This document shows, piece after piece, positions 8,551-18,437 of a DNA stretch of 64,000 nucleotides (the stretch's first letter is position 1; every line of letters begins with the position of its first letter). Position numbers and translations under genes: made by a program. The DNA is from Pseudactinotalea terrae (GTDB lineage: Bacteria > Actinomycetota > Actinomycetes > Actinomycetales > Beutenbergiaceae), in the NCBI RefSeq assembly GCF_009733845.1, contig NZ_WNXZ01000002.1, forward strand, positions 1-64,000, given 5' to 3'. The notes below the pieces were generated by a model. That model made no database searches. It was not told where the DNA came from and worked only from the letters and a program-made list of their open reading frames with translations.

Positions 8551-9710
8551 TCAGAGCTGGTGCCCGAGCTTGTACTCGCCCTGCTTCCACTCCGGCATCT
8601 CCTGCTCGTCGTCCTGACGGGTGTAGGAGAACCCGTCGGCCCCGATGGTCGCGGCGAGCTCGGAGGAGTCGGTCCGGGGCACGAGCGGCTGCGGGTTGCC
8701 GTCGAGGTCGAGCACCAGGGAGGCCTCGGTGTACCAGCTCGGCACCACCGGGTTGCCCCACCAGTCGCGCCGCTGGTTGTCGTGCACGTCCCAGGTGATC
8801 ACCGGGTTGTCCGGGTCGCCGGTGTAGTAGTCCTGCGTGTAGATCTCCACGCGGTGCCCGTCGGGGTCGCGGATGTAGAGGTAGAAGGCGTTCGACACGC
8901 CGTGCCGGCCCGGGCCGCGCTCGATGCAGTCCGAGCGCCGGAGCGCGCCGAGCTTGTCGCAGATCGCGAGGATGTTGTGCTTCTCGTGGGTGGCGAACGC
9001 GACGTGATGCATGCGGGGGCCGTCACCGCCGGTCATCGCGGTGTCGTGGACGGTCGGCTTGCGCCGCATCCACGCGGCGTACACCGTGCCGTCGGAGTCC
9101 TGGATGTCCTCGGTCACACGGAAGCCCAGATCCTGCATGTACTTGGTGGCGCGCGGCACGTCAGGCGTCACCTGGTTGAAGTGGTCGAGGCGGACCAGCG
9201 CGCCGGGCGTGTGCAGGTCGTACCGCCACGCGAGCCGCTCCACGTGCTCGACGTCGTGGAAGAACTCGTACGGGAATCCCAGCGGGTCCTCCACCCGCAC
9301 CGAGTCGCCCACGCCCTTGACGAAGCCCTCCGCGCGGCGCTCCACGCGGCAGCCGAGCTCGGTGAAGAACGCGACCGCCTTGTCGAGGTCCTCGGGGGCG
9401 CGCACGCGGTAGCTGAAGGCGGCCACCGCTGCCGTCTCGCCCTGCCGCAGCACCAGGTTGTGGTGGATGAACTCCTCGAGCGAGCGCAGGTAGAGCGTGC
9501 TGTCGTCCTCCTCGGTCACCGTCAGCCCGAGCACCTCCACGTAGAAGTCGCGCGAGCGGGCCAGGTCGGTGACCACCAGCTCCATGGAGGCGCAGCGCAG
9601 GATGTCCGGCGGCGGCGCCTGCGGCGTGGGGGTCGGGTTCGCGCAACTGATCGGTGCCTCGTCGGAGACGAAAAAGCCCGACGACGTCAGCGTCATGTCC
9701 TTGCGGTCGG

Positions 9711-9714
<4 letters not shown>
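8551..9714 (-). CDS. hpaD: Homoprotocatechuate 2,3-dioxygenase (extradiol, type I)
   Basis: A 387-aa two-domain vicinal-oxygen-chelate dioxygenase that opens the ring of 3,4-dihydroxyphenylacetate. It resembles the Brevibacterium fuscum/Arthrobacter globiformis enzymes throughout, for example FIHHNLVLRQG, GIGDSVRVEDP-like text, RDWWGNPVVPSWYTEASLVL and GADGFSYTR. The metal triad is recognisable as His in RLDHFNQVTPDVP, His in RMHHVAFATHEKHN and Glu in GHRVEIYTQDYYTGD. The metal could be Fe or Mn; both occur in the family. It is slightly longer than the ~365-aa relatives because of an N-terminal extension and a short C-terminal insert. The ATG overlaps the hpaE stop. Confidence 0.96.
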
Positions 9715-11252
<1,538 letters not shown>

Positions 11253-11281
11253 GCTGATCGCTCCTTGGGTGTGCGGCTGAC

Positions 11282-11971
11282 TCACAGCTCGGGCAGCTGG
11301 ACGGGCTCGTCCGGGTGCGTGTGGCGCAGGAACGCCTGCAGGGTGGCGGCTCGGTGTCGGCGCATCTGGGCCTCGATCTCGGTGATGGGCGCACCGCGCT
11401 CGATGAGGTCGACGATCTCGTCGTGCTCCGCGGCCGACACCGCGGCGCGGTCGGGGACGAACGTGAAGATCGAGTCGCGCATGTTGCCGAGCCGCGCCCA
11501 CTCCGCGTCGACCAGCTCGACGAGCCGCGCGTTGGGGCAGCTCCGGTACAGGACAGAGTGGAACTGCTGGTTGAGCGTGGTGAAGGCGTGCGGGTCGAAA
11601 CCGTGCGGGCTGCGGAGCCGCGCCAGCATGCGGCCGTTGATCTCGCGGGCCCTGCGCAGGTCGGAGGTCGTCAGCTCGCGTGCCGCCAGCGCGACGGCGG
11701 CGGCCTCGATCAGGCTGAGCGCCTGCATGCTCGAGCTGTAGCTGTCGGCGTCGATCATCGCCACGTGCGCACCGACGTTGCGCAGGTAGGTGACCAGGCC
11801 CTCGGCCTCGAGCTGGCGGATCGCCTCCCGGACCGGCACCACGCTCATCTCGAGCTCGTTCGCGATCGAGCCCAGCACCAGCCGGTAGCCAGGGGTGAAC
11901 CGCTGCGAGGCGATGCGCTCCTTGATCCACAGGTACGCCTGCTGCGACTTGCTCAGGGTGGTCTCGGTCAT
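11282..11971 (-). CDS. GntR/FCD-family regulator of the hpa locus
   Basis: A 229-aa regulator. The N-terminal winged helix (about residues 8-70, with VPVREAIRQLEAEGLV) is followed by an FCD ligand domain. The three expected metal-binding His are visible in QFHSVLYRS, AEHDEIVDLIERG and MRRHRAATL. FCD regulators usually bind GTATAC-like palindromes and release on small carboxylates. A perfect one lies in the divergent promoter region of this locus, so local autoregulation by an aromatic acid or pathway intermediate is likely. The ATG overlaps the preceding gene's TGA. Confidence 0.92.
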   Translation of the reverse strand: MTETTLSKSQQAYLWIKERIASQRFTPGYRLVLGSIANELEMSVVPVREAIRQLEAEGLVTYLRNVGAHVAMIDADSYSSSMQALSLIEAAAVALAARELTTSDLRRAREINGRMLARLRSPHGFDPHAFTTLNQQFHSVLYRSCPNARLVELVDAEWARLGNMRDSIFTFVPDRAAVSAAEHDEIVDLIERGAPITEIEAQMRRHRAATLQAFLRHTHPDEPVQLPEL

Positions 11972-13440
11972 CGCCGGCCACGCTCCTGCTCGTACCGGGC
12001 GCGCCACTGCGCGTTCATCGGGAACAGCCCGTCGACCGGGTGCCCTTCCGCGACGCGGTCCGCGATCCACGCGTCCTCCGCCTCCTGGGTGAGCGTCGCG
12101 TCGACGACCTCCTCGGCGATGCCCGCGGGGATGACCACCACGCCGTCGTCGTCGCCCACGATCACGTCGCCCGGCTGCACGGTGGCGCCGCCGCAGGCGA
12201 TCGTCACGTCGGACTCCCACGGCACGTGCTTGCGCCCCAGCACCGCGGGGTGATGCCCGACGGCGAACACCGGCAGGATGTCGGCGACGGCCGCGGCATC
12301 CCGTACCCCGCCGTCGGTGACGACTCCCGCAGCGCCGCGTGCCCGGGCGCGTAGCGCGAGAATGTCCCCGAGCGTGCCGGAGCCGGTCTCGCCGCGGGCC
12401 TCGATGACGATCACCTCGCCCTCGCCGACGGCGTCGAAGGTGCGCTTCTGGGCGTTGTATCCACCGCCGTGGCCGGTGAACAGGTCCTCGCGGTTCGGCA
12501 CGAACCGCAGGGTCCTGGCCACCCCCACGACCTTCGCTCCAGCGCGGAGGGGAGCGACGCCGTCGAGCACCACGTTGTTGAGGCCGCGCTTGCGGAGCTG
12601 GCCGGAGAGACCGGCCGTGGGCGCCTGCTCGAGCTTGGCGCGAAGCTCCTCGGACAGACCGAGCGGCGCGAGTCCGGCAGCCGCGCGCGACCCCCAGGCC
12701 TCGGTGCGCTGCTGGTCGTCGACGGCGGGCAGGGACCCGAGTGCGGGATCGAACGGCACCTCGCCCTGAGCCGCGGTGGTGACGAGGCGCCCGGTGGTGG
12801 GCGCGCCCGGGGCGGTCGGGGCGTCGACCTCGACCTCGACCTCGTCGCCGGGGCCGAAGACGCTCGAGCCGGCGGGGGTGCCGGTGAGGATGATGTCGCC
12901 GACCTCGAGCGTCAGGTGCTGGGAGAGATCGGCGACCATCTGCGCCAGCGGGAAGATCAGGCCGGCGGTCGTGTCCTCCTGCGCCAGCCTGCCGTTGAGC
13001 CAGGTACGCACGCGCAGCCGGCCGGGGTCGAGGCCGCGTGCGTCGAGAAGGGTCGGGCCGATCGGTGTGAACCCGTCGCCGCCCTTGGACCGGAGGTTGG
13101 AGCCTTTGTCGTTCGCGCGGAGGTCGTAGAGGCCGAGGTCGTTCGAGGCGGTCACCCAGCCCACGTGGTCCCAGGCGGACGCGAGCGACAGCCGGCGGCC
13201 CTCGGTGCCGATCACGAGGGCGATCTCACCCTCGAACGCCAGCAGCTCGGTGCCGGCGGGCCGCTCCACGGTGCTGCCCGAGGCGGCGACCGAGCTCGAG
13301 GGCTTGAGGAAGTAGGAGAGGTGCGCGGGTCGCCGGCCGCGTTGATCGGCGCGCGAGGCGTAGCTCAGATGGACCGCGATGATCTTGCCCGGCCGGCACG
13401 GGAGCAGCGCGAAGCGTGGGTCCTGCGACGCCGTCGTCAT
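11968..13440 (-). CDS. hpaG: Fusion of FAH-family isomerase/decarboxylase and RraA-like domain
   Basis: A 490-aa protein joining two folds. Residues about 1-230 are a fumarylacetoacetate hydrolase domain (FEGEIALVIG, TASNDLGLYDLR, VGDIILTGTPAG). Residues about 255-480 are an RraA/HMG-CHA-aldolase-like domain with GDILALRARARGAAGVV followed by TDGGVRD, the usual Arg-Asp active-site text. In enteric bacteria HpaG is a tandem of two FAH domains doing decarboxylation and isomerisation. Here the second is replaced by RraA. No separate HpaF isomerase is present nearby, so both steps probably fall to this protein (inference). It is first gene of the minus-strand operon, with an AAGGA site before the ATG. 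Confidence 0.85.
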   Translation of the reverse strand: MTTASQDPRFALLPCRPGKIIAVHLSYASRADQRGRRPAHLSYFLKPSSSVAASGSTVERPAGTELLAFEGEIALVIGTEGRRLSLASAWDHVGWVTASNDLGLYDLRANDKGSNLRSKGGDGFTPIGPTLLDARGLDPGRLRVRTWLNGRLAQEDTTAGLIFPLAQMVADLSQHLTLEVGDIILTGTPAGSSVFGPGDEVEVEVDAPTAPGAPTTGRLVTTAAQGEVPFDPALGSLPAVDDQQRTEAWGSRAAAGLAPLGLSEELRAKLEQAPTAGLSGQLRKRGLNNVVLDGVAPLRAGAKVVGVARTLRFVPNREDLFTGHGGGYNAQKRTFDAVGEGEVIVIEARGETGSGTLGDILALRARARGAAGVVTDGGVRDAAAVADILPVFAVGHHPAVLGRKHVPWESDVTIACGGATVQPGDVIVGDDDGVVVIPAGIAEEVVDATLTQEAEDAWIADRVAEGHPVDGLFPMNAQWRARYEQERGRR

Positions 13441-13472
13441 GGAGGTCCTTCCCTCGGGATTCCCTGACGTCG

Positions 13473-13484
13473 ATCGTATACGAT
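13473..13484. promoter_or_regulatory. Probable GntR/FCD operator, perfect palindrome
   Basis: ATCGTATACGAT is a perfect 12-bp palindrome centred on GTATAC. It lies in the 99-bp region between the divergent hpa operon (starts at 13440, minus) and the hydroxylase (starts at 13540, plus). GTATAC-centred dyads are typical FCD-GntR operators, and such a gene is second in the operon. The AT-rich core may also serve as -10 for either direction. Confidence 0.65.
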
Positions 13485-13539
13485 GCGAGCAGTGCCGTGG
13501 CTGGCGACCGCATCATCGACGACGACGTCAGGAGGCTCC

Positions 13540-15435
13540 GTGCAGTTCCATCACCATGGCTATGTCTCGGGCGACCCGACCGTGCTGCCCGCCGCCGGGG
13601 TCGGCACGGCGCGTCCCACCGAGCTGCCGGACGAGGTCGACGTGCTGATCGTCGGCTCGGGCCCGGCCGGGATGCTGCTGGCGGCGCAGATGTCGCAGTT
13701 CCCGGGCGTCGTGACACGGATCATCGAGCGGCGCGACGGGCGGCTGCCGCTGGGTCAGGCCGACGGCATCCAGCCGCGCAGCGTCGAGACCTTCCAGGCG
13801 TTCGGGTTCGCGGAGCGGATCATCGCCGAGGCGTACAACATCGGCTGGATGAACTTCTGGGGGCCCGACCCCGAGAATCCGGGCCGGATCATGCGGACCT
13901 CCCGGACCGAGGACTACGGCTTCAAGATCAGCGAGTTCCCGCACCTGATCGTCAACCAGGCGCGGGTGCTCGACTACTTCGCCGAGGCGGCCGCGCACGG
14001 GCCGGGGCGGATCGTGCCCGACTACGGCATCGAGCTCGTCGGGCTCGAGGTGCACGAGGGTGCCGAGTACCCGGTCGAGGTCCGGCTCAGGTACGTGGCG
14101 GGGGAGCGCGAGGGCGAGGAACGCACGGTCCGCGCCAGGTACGTGGCTGGCTGCGACGGCGCCCGCAGCACGGTGCGCGAGGCGATCGGCCGCCAGCACC
14201 TCGGCGGGATCTCGCTGCACGCCTGGGGCGTGATGGACGTGCTCGTGAACACCGACTTCCCCGACTGGCGCATCAAGTGCGCGATCACCTCCGCCGCCGG
14301 GAACATCCTGCATATCCCCCGAGAGGGCGGCTACCTCAGCCGGATGTACATCGACCTCGGCGCGGTCGCCGAGGACGACAACCACCGCGTGCGGCAGACC
14401 CCGATCGAGGAGATCGTGCGGAGGGCCAACGCGATCCTGAGCCCGTACTCGATCGACGTCCGTGAGGTCGCCTGGCACAGCGTCTACGAGGTCGGCCACC
14501 GGGTGACCGACAAGTTCGACGACGTGCCCGAGGGGTCCGACCGTACGCCGCGGGTGTTCCTCACCGGCGATGCGTGCCACACCCACAGCGCCAAGGCCGG
14601 GCAGGGCATGAACGTCTCGATGCAGGACGGCTTCAACCTGGGCTGGAAGCTGGGCCTGGTGCTGAGCGGCCGCAGCCCGGAGTCGCTGCTGTCGACGTAC
14701 TCGGCGGAGCGGCAGCCGGTGGCGCAGCAACTGATCGACTTCGACCGGGAGTGGTCGTCGCTGATGGCGCGCAAGCCCGAGGAGATCACCGACGCCGATG
14801 ATCTTGCCACCTACTACCTCGCCACCGCGGAGTTCCCCTCGGGCTTCATGACGCAGTACGAGCCCTCGGCGATCACGGGTGGGGGTGAGCACCAGGGTCT
14901 CGCGACCGGCTTCCCGATCGGCAAGCGCTTCGCCTCGTCGACCGTCACGCTCGCGTGCGACGGCAACGTGACTCACCTCGGTCATCACGCCAAGGCCGAC
15001 GGGCGCTGGCGGGTGTACGCGTTCGCCGACCGGTCCGCCCCGGCCGCGGACTCGGCGCTGTCGGCGTGGGCCGAGTGGATGGGTACGGGCGAGGACTCGC
15101 CGCTGCTGCGCCACACCCCGGCGGACGGTGACGCCGACGCCGTGCTCGACGTCAAGGCGATCTACCAGCAGGGGTTCGAGGACATCGAGGTCACCACGGT
15201 GCCCGCCGTGTTCCGGCCGGTGTGCGGTGCGCTCGGGCTGCAGAACTGGGAGAAGGTGTTCGCCGCCGCGCCCAGCGCGTGGAACGACAGCGACATCTTC
15301 GAGGCGCGCGGGCTATCCCGTGACGGCGTGGTCGTGGTGGTGCGGCCGGACCAGTACGTCGCGCACGTGCTCCCGCTGACCGCCCACGCCGAGCTCGCCG
15401 CGTTCTTCGCGCGGCACCTGCTGCCTGCTCGCTGA
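13540..15435 (+). CDS. FAD-dependent aromatic hydroxylase (phenol 2-monooxygenase/MobA type)
   Basis: A 631-aa single-component flavin hydroxylase. The FAD-binding GSGPAGML is near residue 42. The CDGARSTVREA motif and the second FAD motif LTGDACHTHSAKAGQGMN follow in order. The C-terminal ~170 residues form the thioredoxin-like domain usual for phenol 2-monooxygenase and 3-hydroxybenzoate 4-hydroxylase. It inserts one oxygen ortho to a phenolic OH using NAD(P)H. Context suggests a hydroxyphenylacetate as substrate, since no HpaBC hydroxylase is present; the exact substrate is inferred. The GTG start is chosen because AGGAGG is directly upstream; the in-frame ATG at 13483 falls inside the operator. 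Confidence 0.87.
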   Translation: MQFHHHGYVSGDPTVLPAAGVGTARPTELPDEVDVLIVGSGPAGMLLAAQMSQFPGVVTRIIERRDGRLPLGQADGIQPRSVETFQAFGFAERIIAEAYNIGWMNFWGPDPENPGRIMRTSRTEDYGFKISEFPHLIVNQARVLDYFAEAAAHGPGRIVPDYGIELVGLEVHEGAEYPVEVRLRYVAGEREGEERTVRARYVAGCDGARSTVREAIGRQHLGGISLHAWGVMDVLVNTDFPDWRIKCAITSAAGNILHIPREGGYLSRMYIDLGAVAEDDNHRVRQTPIEEIVRRANAILSPYSIDVREVAWHSVYEVGHRVTDKFDDVPEGSDRTPRVFLTGDACHTHSAKAGQGMNVSMQDGFNLGWKLGLVLSGRSPESLLSTYSAERQPVAQQLIDFDREWSSLMARKPEEITDADDLATYYLATAEFPSGFMTQYEPSAITGGGEHQGLATGFPIGKRFASSTVTLACDGNVTHLGHHAKADGRWRVYAFADRSAPAADSALSAWAEWMGTGEDSPLLRHTPADGDADAVLDVKAIYQQGFEDIEVTTVPAVFRPVCGALGLQNWEKVFAAAPSAWNDSDIFEARGLSRDGVVVVVRPDQYVAHVLPLTAHAELAAFFARHLLPAR

Positions 15436-15460
15436 CGCCCCCGCGAGCGCTGCGGGGCGT
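15435..15460. terminator. Bidirectional hairpin between convergent genes
   Basis: ACGCCCCCGC pairs with GCGGGGCGT with one bulge, around a 7-nt loop. It occupies most of the 41-bp gap between two convergent genes. Confidence 0.6.
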
Positions 15461-15476
15461 CGGTGCTCGGCTCGGC

Positions 15477-17150
15477 TCAGCGTGGCGGGGCGATCCGTGC
15501 CCGCAGGATCTCCTCCTGGTACGGCGCCACCACAGCGGGGGAGATCCGCAGGTCGAGCAGCAGGAACGGCCGCTCGGCGACCGGGCGCGCGGACCACTCC
15601 GCCAGCGCCTCCAGGTCGTCCGGCGTGCGCACCACCACGCCCTGCGCGCCCACGGCCGTGGCCAGCGCCGCGAAGTCGACCTGCGGGATCAGCATCGGCC
15701 CCTGGGCGAGACCCTGCCTGCCGTACACGTGCACCTCGGCGCCGTAGGCGCCGTCGTTCCAGACGACGGCGATCCCGCGGCCCCCCGCGACCCGCACGGC
15801 GGACTCGAGGTCGGCGGCCGCCATCAGGCCACCGCCGTCCCCCGTGGTCAGCACGACGGCGGAGCCGGGCTTGGCCTGTGCCGCGCCCGCCACGCTCGGG
15901 AACCCCATCCCGATCGACTGGAACGCGATGCCCGCCATGATCATGCGGTCGGGCGAGGCCACCGGCCAGTACATGTTCGACCAGCCCAGGAAGTGGCCGC
16001 CGTCGGAGACCACCACCCGGTCCTGCGGGAGCAGCTCGGCGAGGCGGGTCGCGGCGGTGCGGGGGTCGAGGCGGCCGTCCGACGCCAGACCGTCACCACC
16101 CTCGTAGGCGCGCGCGGCGGTGACGTCCACGCTCTCGCGCCACCCGCTCGACGGCGCGCCGAGCCGGGTGATCTCGGTCGCGAGCGCCTCGCTCACCAGC
16201 CTGGCGTCGCCGCTGATGAACCCCGAGACCTGCGGGTGCGTGGCGGTGTCGGCGGCGTCGATCTGCAGCACCTGGGCGCTCGGCGAGAACAGCGACCCGA
16301 ACCGCATCGTGAACTGGTTGAGCCCGGCGCCGGCCACGAGCACGACGTCGGCCTGGGCGACGAGCTCCATCGCGCCGTCGGCCCCGAAGCCGCCGGCTAC
16401 GCCGAGGTCGAACTCCTGCCGCGGGAAGAGCCCGCGCCCCAGCGCGCTGGAGGTCGTGAGCGCGCCGGTCATGTCGGCGATCCGGCCGAGGGCTGCGCCC
16501 GCGTCAGCCAGCCATGCCCCTCGGCCACCGAGCACGAGCGGGCGCTCCGCGGAGGCGAGCGCCTGCGCGAACGAGGCCACTCGTGCGCGCGCGACCTCCC
16601 CGACCGGGCCCGCGGGGAGCGCCACCCGGGGCTCCAAAGAGGGGCCGCCGTCGTCGGTGTGCGCGACCTCGGTCGTGATCACGTCGTAGGGAAGGGCGAG
16701 CACCACGGGGGTGCGGTAGGACAGGGCGTGCTCGATCGCGAGCACCACGGTGCCGCCGGCATCGGCGCGGCCGACCGTGTAGGTGCGCACCCCCACCCCG
16801 GAGGCGAGCGCGATCTGGTCCACGTCCCACGGTCGCAGCCCCGAGGTGGGCGCCTCGCCCGAGATCAGCAGCAGCGGCACCCGCGCCTGGGCGGCCTCGG
16901 CGAGAGCGGTGATCGTGTTGGTGAACCCGGCGCCGTAGGTCGCGGTCGCGGCGGCGAGGCGGCCCGAGGCGCGGTAGTAGACGTCGGCGGCCACGACGCC
17001 GCCGGCCTCGTGGCGCATGGCGGTGTAGCCGACCTCGGTCTCGCGCTCCAGCGCGTCGATGAGATGGGCGTTGCCGTTGCCCATGACGCCGAAGACGTGG
17101 TCGACGTAGCGGCCGAGCGTGCGGGCGACGTGTGCGGAGAGAGTGGTCAC
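15477..17150 (-). CDS. Thiamine-pyrophosphate-dependent decarboxylase/synthase-like enzyme
   Basis: A 557-aa protein with the three domains of the acetolactate synthase/benzoylformate decarboxylase family. The PYR domain has the conserved Glu in MRHEAGGVVAADVYYR (about residue 48). A central nucleotide-type domain follows (about 190-330). The PP domain has the TPP/Mg motif GDGGGLMAAADLESA. Sequence alone does not fix the reaction. Its place beside the hpa locus would suit decarboxylation of a 2-oxo acid such as hydroxyphenylpyruvate to feed arylacetate formation, but this is inference. It is transcribed toward the hydroxylase and starts with GTG behind AAGGA. Confidence 0.82.
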   Translation of the reverse strand: MTTLSAHVARTLGRYVDHVFGVMGNGNAHLIDALERETEVGYTAMRHEAGGVVAADVYYRASGRLAAATATYGAGFTNTITALAEAAQARVPLLLISGEAPTSGLRPWDVDQIALASGVGVRTYTVGRADAGGTVVLAIEHALSYRTPVVLALPYDVITTEVAHTDDGGPSLEPRVALPAGPVGEVARARVASFAQALASAERPLVLGGRGAWLADAGAALGRIADMTGALTTSSALGRGLFPRQEFDLGVAGGFGADGAMELVAQADVVLVAGAGLNQFTMRFGSLFSPSAQVLQIDAADTATHPQVSGFISGDARLVSEALATEITRLGAPSSGWRESVDVTAARAYEGGDGLASDGRLDPRTAATRLAELLPQDRVVVSDGGHFLGWSNMYWPVASPDRMIMAGIAFQSIGMGFPSVAGAAQAKPGSAVVLTTGDGGGLMAAADLESAVRVAGGRGIAVVWNDGAYGAEVHVYGRQGLAQGPMLIPQVDFAALATAVGAQGVVVRTPDDLEALAEWSARPVAERPFLLLDLRISPAVVAPYQEEILRARIAPPR

Positions 17151-17278
17151 GAGCGGTCCTTGTGGGTCGGTCTCGCCGGCGGCCTCGCGTGGGTGGCGAG
17201 GTGCCGGATGGCCCCGAGCATAGGAGCGGTGTCCAGAGAGCGATCCAATTCACACAACGCCAGGCTTCCGTAAATCAA

Positions 17279-17297
17279 TTAGGTAAGGCTAGCCTTG
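17279..17297 (+). promoter_or_regulatory. DtxR/IdeR iron box over the promoter
   Basis: TTAGGTAAGGCTAGCCTTG matches the 19-bp DtxR/IdeR consensus (TTAGGTTAGGCTAACCTAA) at 15 positions. A possible -35 TTCCGT (17266-17271) and -10 TAGCCT (17290-17295), 18 bp apart, overlap it, so iron-bound repressor would block RNA polymerase. It sits 35 bp before the Fe-siderophore binding-protein gene. Confidence 0.88.
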
Positions 17298-17332
17298 CCG
17301 AGTTCCCGATCTTCCCCGAACGGAGTCTCTCC

Positions 17333-18391
17333 ATGCGCGTCTCGCGCCCCGCCGCTGCCGTCATCGCGACAGCAGCGCTCTCTCTCAGCCTCGCCGCATG
17401 CGCCGGAAGCCCGTCCGGAGAGGGCGACGCGGCAGGTGGTGACGCTCAGGACCAGGCGCCTGCGGCGTCCGCAGAGTTCCCGATCACGATCACCCACGGG
17501 CTCGGCGAGACGGTCATCGAGGCGCAGCCGGAGCGGGTCGCCACGGTCGGGTGGAGCAACCAGGAAGCCGCGCTCGCCCTCGGCGTGGTCCCGGTGATCA
17601 TGGAAGAGGCCACCTGGGGTGACGACGACGGCGACGGCGTGCTCCCGTGGGTCGAGGACAAGCTCACCGAGATGGGCGCCGAGACGCCCGAGATGTACGA
17701 CGGCACCGACGGCGTCGACTTCGAGGCGATCTCCGACGCGCAGCCGGACGTGATCCTCGCCGCCTACTCGGGTCTGTCGGCCGACGACTACGCGATCCTG
17801 AGCGAGATCGCTCCGGTCGTCGCCTACCCGGAGGTCGCCTGGGGCACCACCTGGCAGGAGACGATCACGCTCAACGGCACCGCGCTCGGCCTGCAGACCG
17901 AGGCGGAGGCCCTGGTGGCGGATCTCGAGGGTCAGCTCAGCGACGCCGTCGACGGGTACGCGAACCTCGGCAACGGCCACGGCGCCGCCTTCGCCTGGTT
18001 CGACGTCACCGACCTCTCGAGCGTCGGCTTCTACACGATGGTGGACCCCCGCCAGGTGTTCCTCAGCGAGCAGGCGGGCTTCGAGGTCCCCGAGGCCGTC
18101 ACCGCCGCCGGCACCGACGAGTTCCTCAGCTCGGCAGCCGCCGAGGCGGTCGATGAGCTCAGTGACTTCGACGTCATCGTGACGTACGGGACCGGCGAGG
18201 AGCTGGCGACGATCCAGGCCGACCCGCTGCTCTCGCGGATCCCGGCTGTCGCCGACGGGGCGATCGTGTTCCTCGACGAGACCGTCGACCCGGCCACGGC
18301 ATCCTCGGCCAACCCCAGCCCGCTGGGTATCTCGCACCTGATCGAGAACTACCTGCCGATGCTCGACGAGGCGGCAGGCAAGGCGTCCTGA
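17333..18391 (+). CDS. Fe-siderophore ABC transporter, substrate-binding lipoprotein
   Basis: A 352-aa lipoprotein. The signal peptide ends in LSLAAC (about residue 23), and the rest is a FecB/FepB/periplasmic-binding-protein type 2 domain. ITITHGLGETVIEAQPERVATVGW and DVILAAYSGLSADDYAIL are typical of ferri-siderophore receptors. It should hold the iron chelate outside the membrane and pass it to the two FecCD permeases. It is first of a four-gene operon under an iron box. The chosen ATG directly begins the signal peptide. Confidence 0.93.
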   Translation: MRVSRPAAAVIATAALSLSLAACAGSPSGEGDAAGGDAQDQAPAASAEFPITITHGLGETVIEAQPERVATVGWSNQEAALALGVVPVIMEEATWGDDDGDGVLPWVEDKLTEMGAETPEMYDGTDGVDFEAISDAQPDVILAAYSGLSADDYAILSEIAPVVAYPEVAWGTTWQETITLNGTALGLQTEAEALVADLEGQLSDAVDGYANLGNGHGAAFAWFDVTDLSSVGFYTMVDPRQVFLSEQAGFEVPEAVTAAGTDEFLSSAAAEAVDELSDFDVIVTYGTGEELATIQADPLLSRIPAVADGAIVFLDETVDPATASSANPSPLGISHLIENYLPMLDEAAGKAS

Positions 18392-18437
18392 CATCGGAGC
18401 GCTCGCGCACCACGACACGAAGAGCACGGAGAGCACT

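Noticed and set aside
13483-13539. ATG at 13483 as start of the FAD hydroxylase
   Set aside because: It overlaps the palindromic operator, and the extra residues (AVPWLATASSTTTSGG) do not look like the family; AGGAGG precedes the GTG at 13540.
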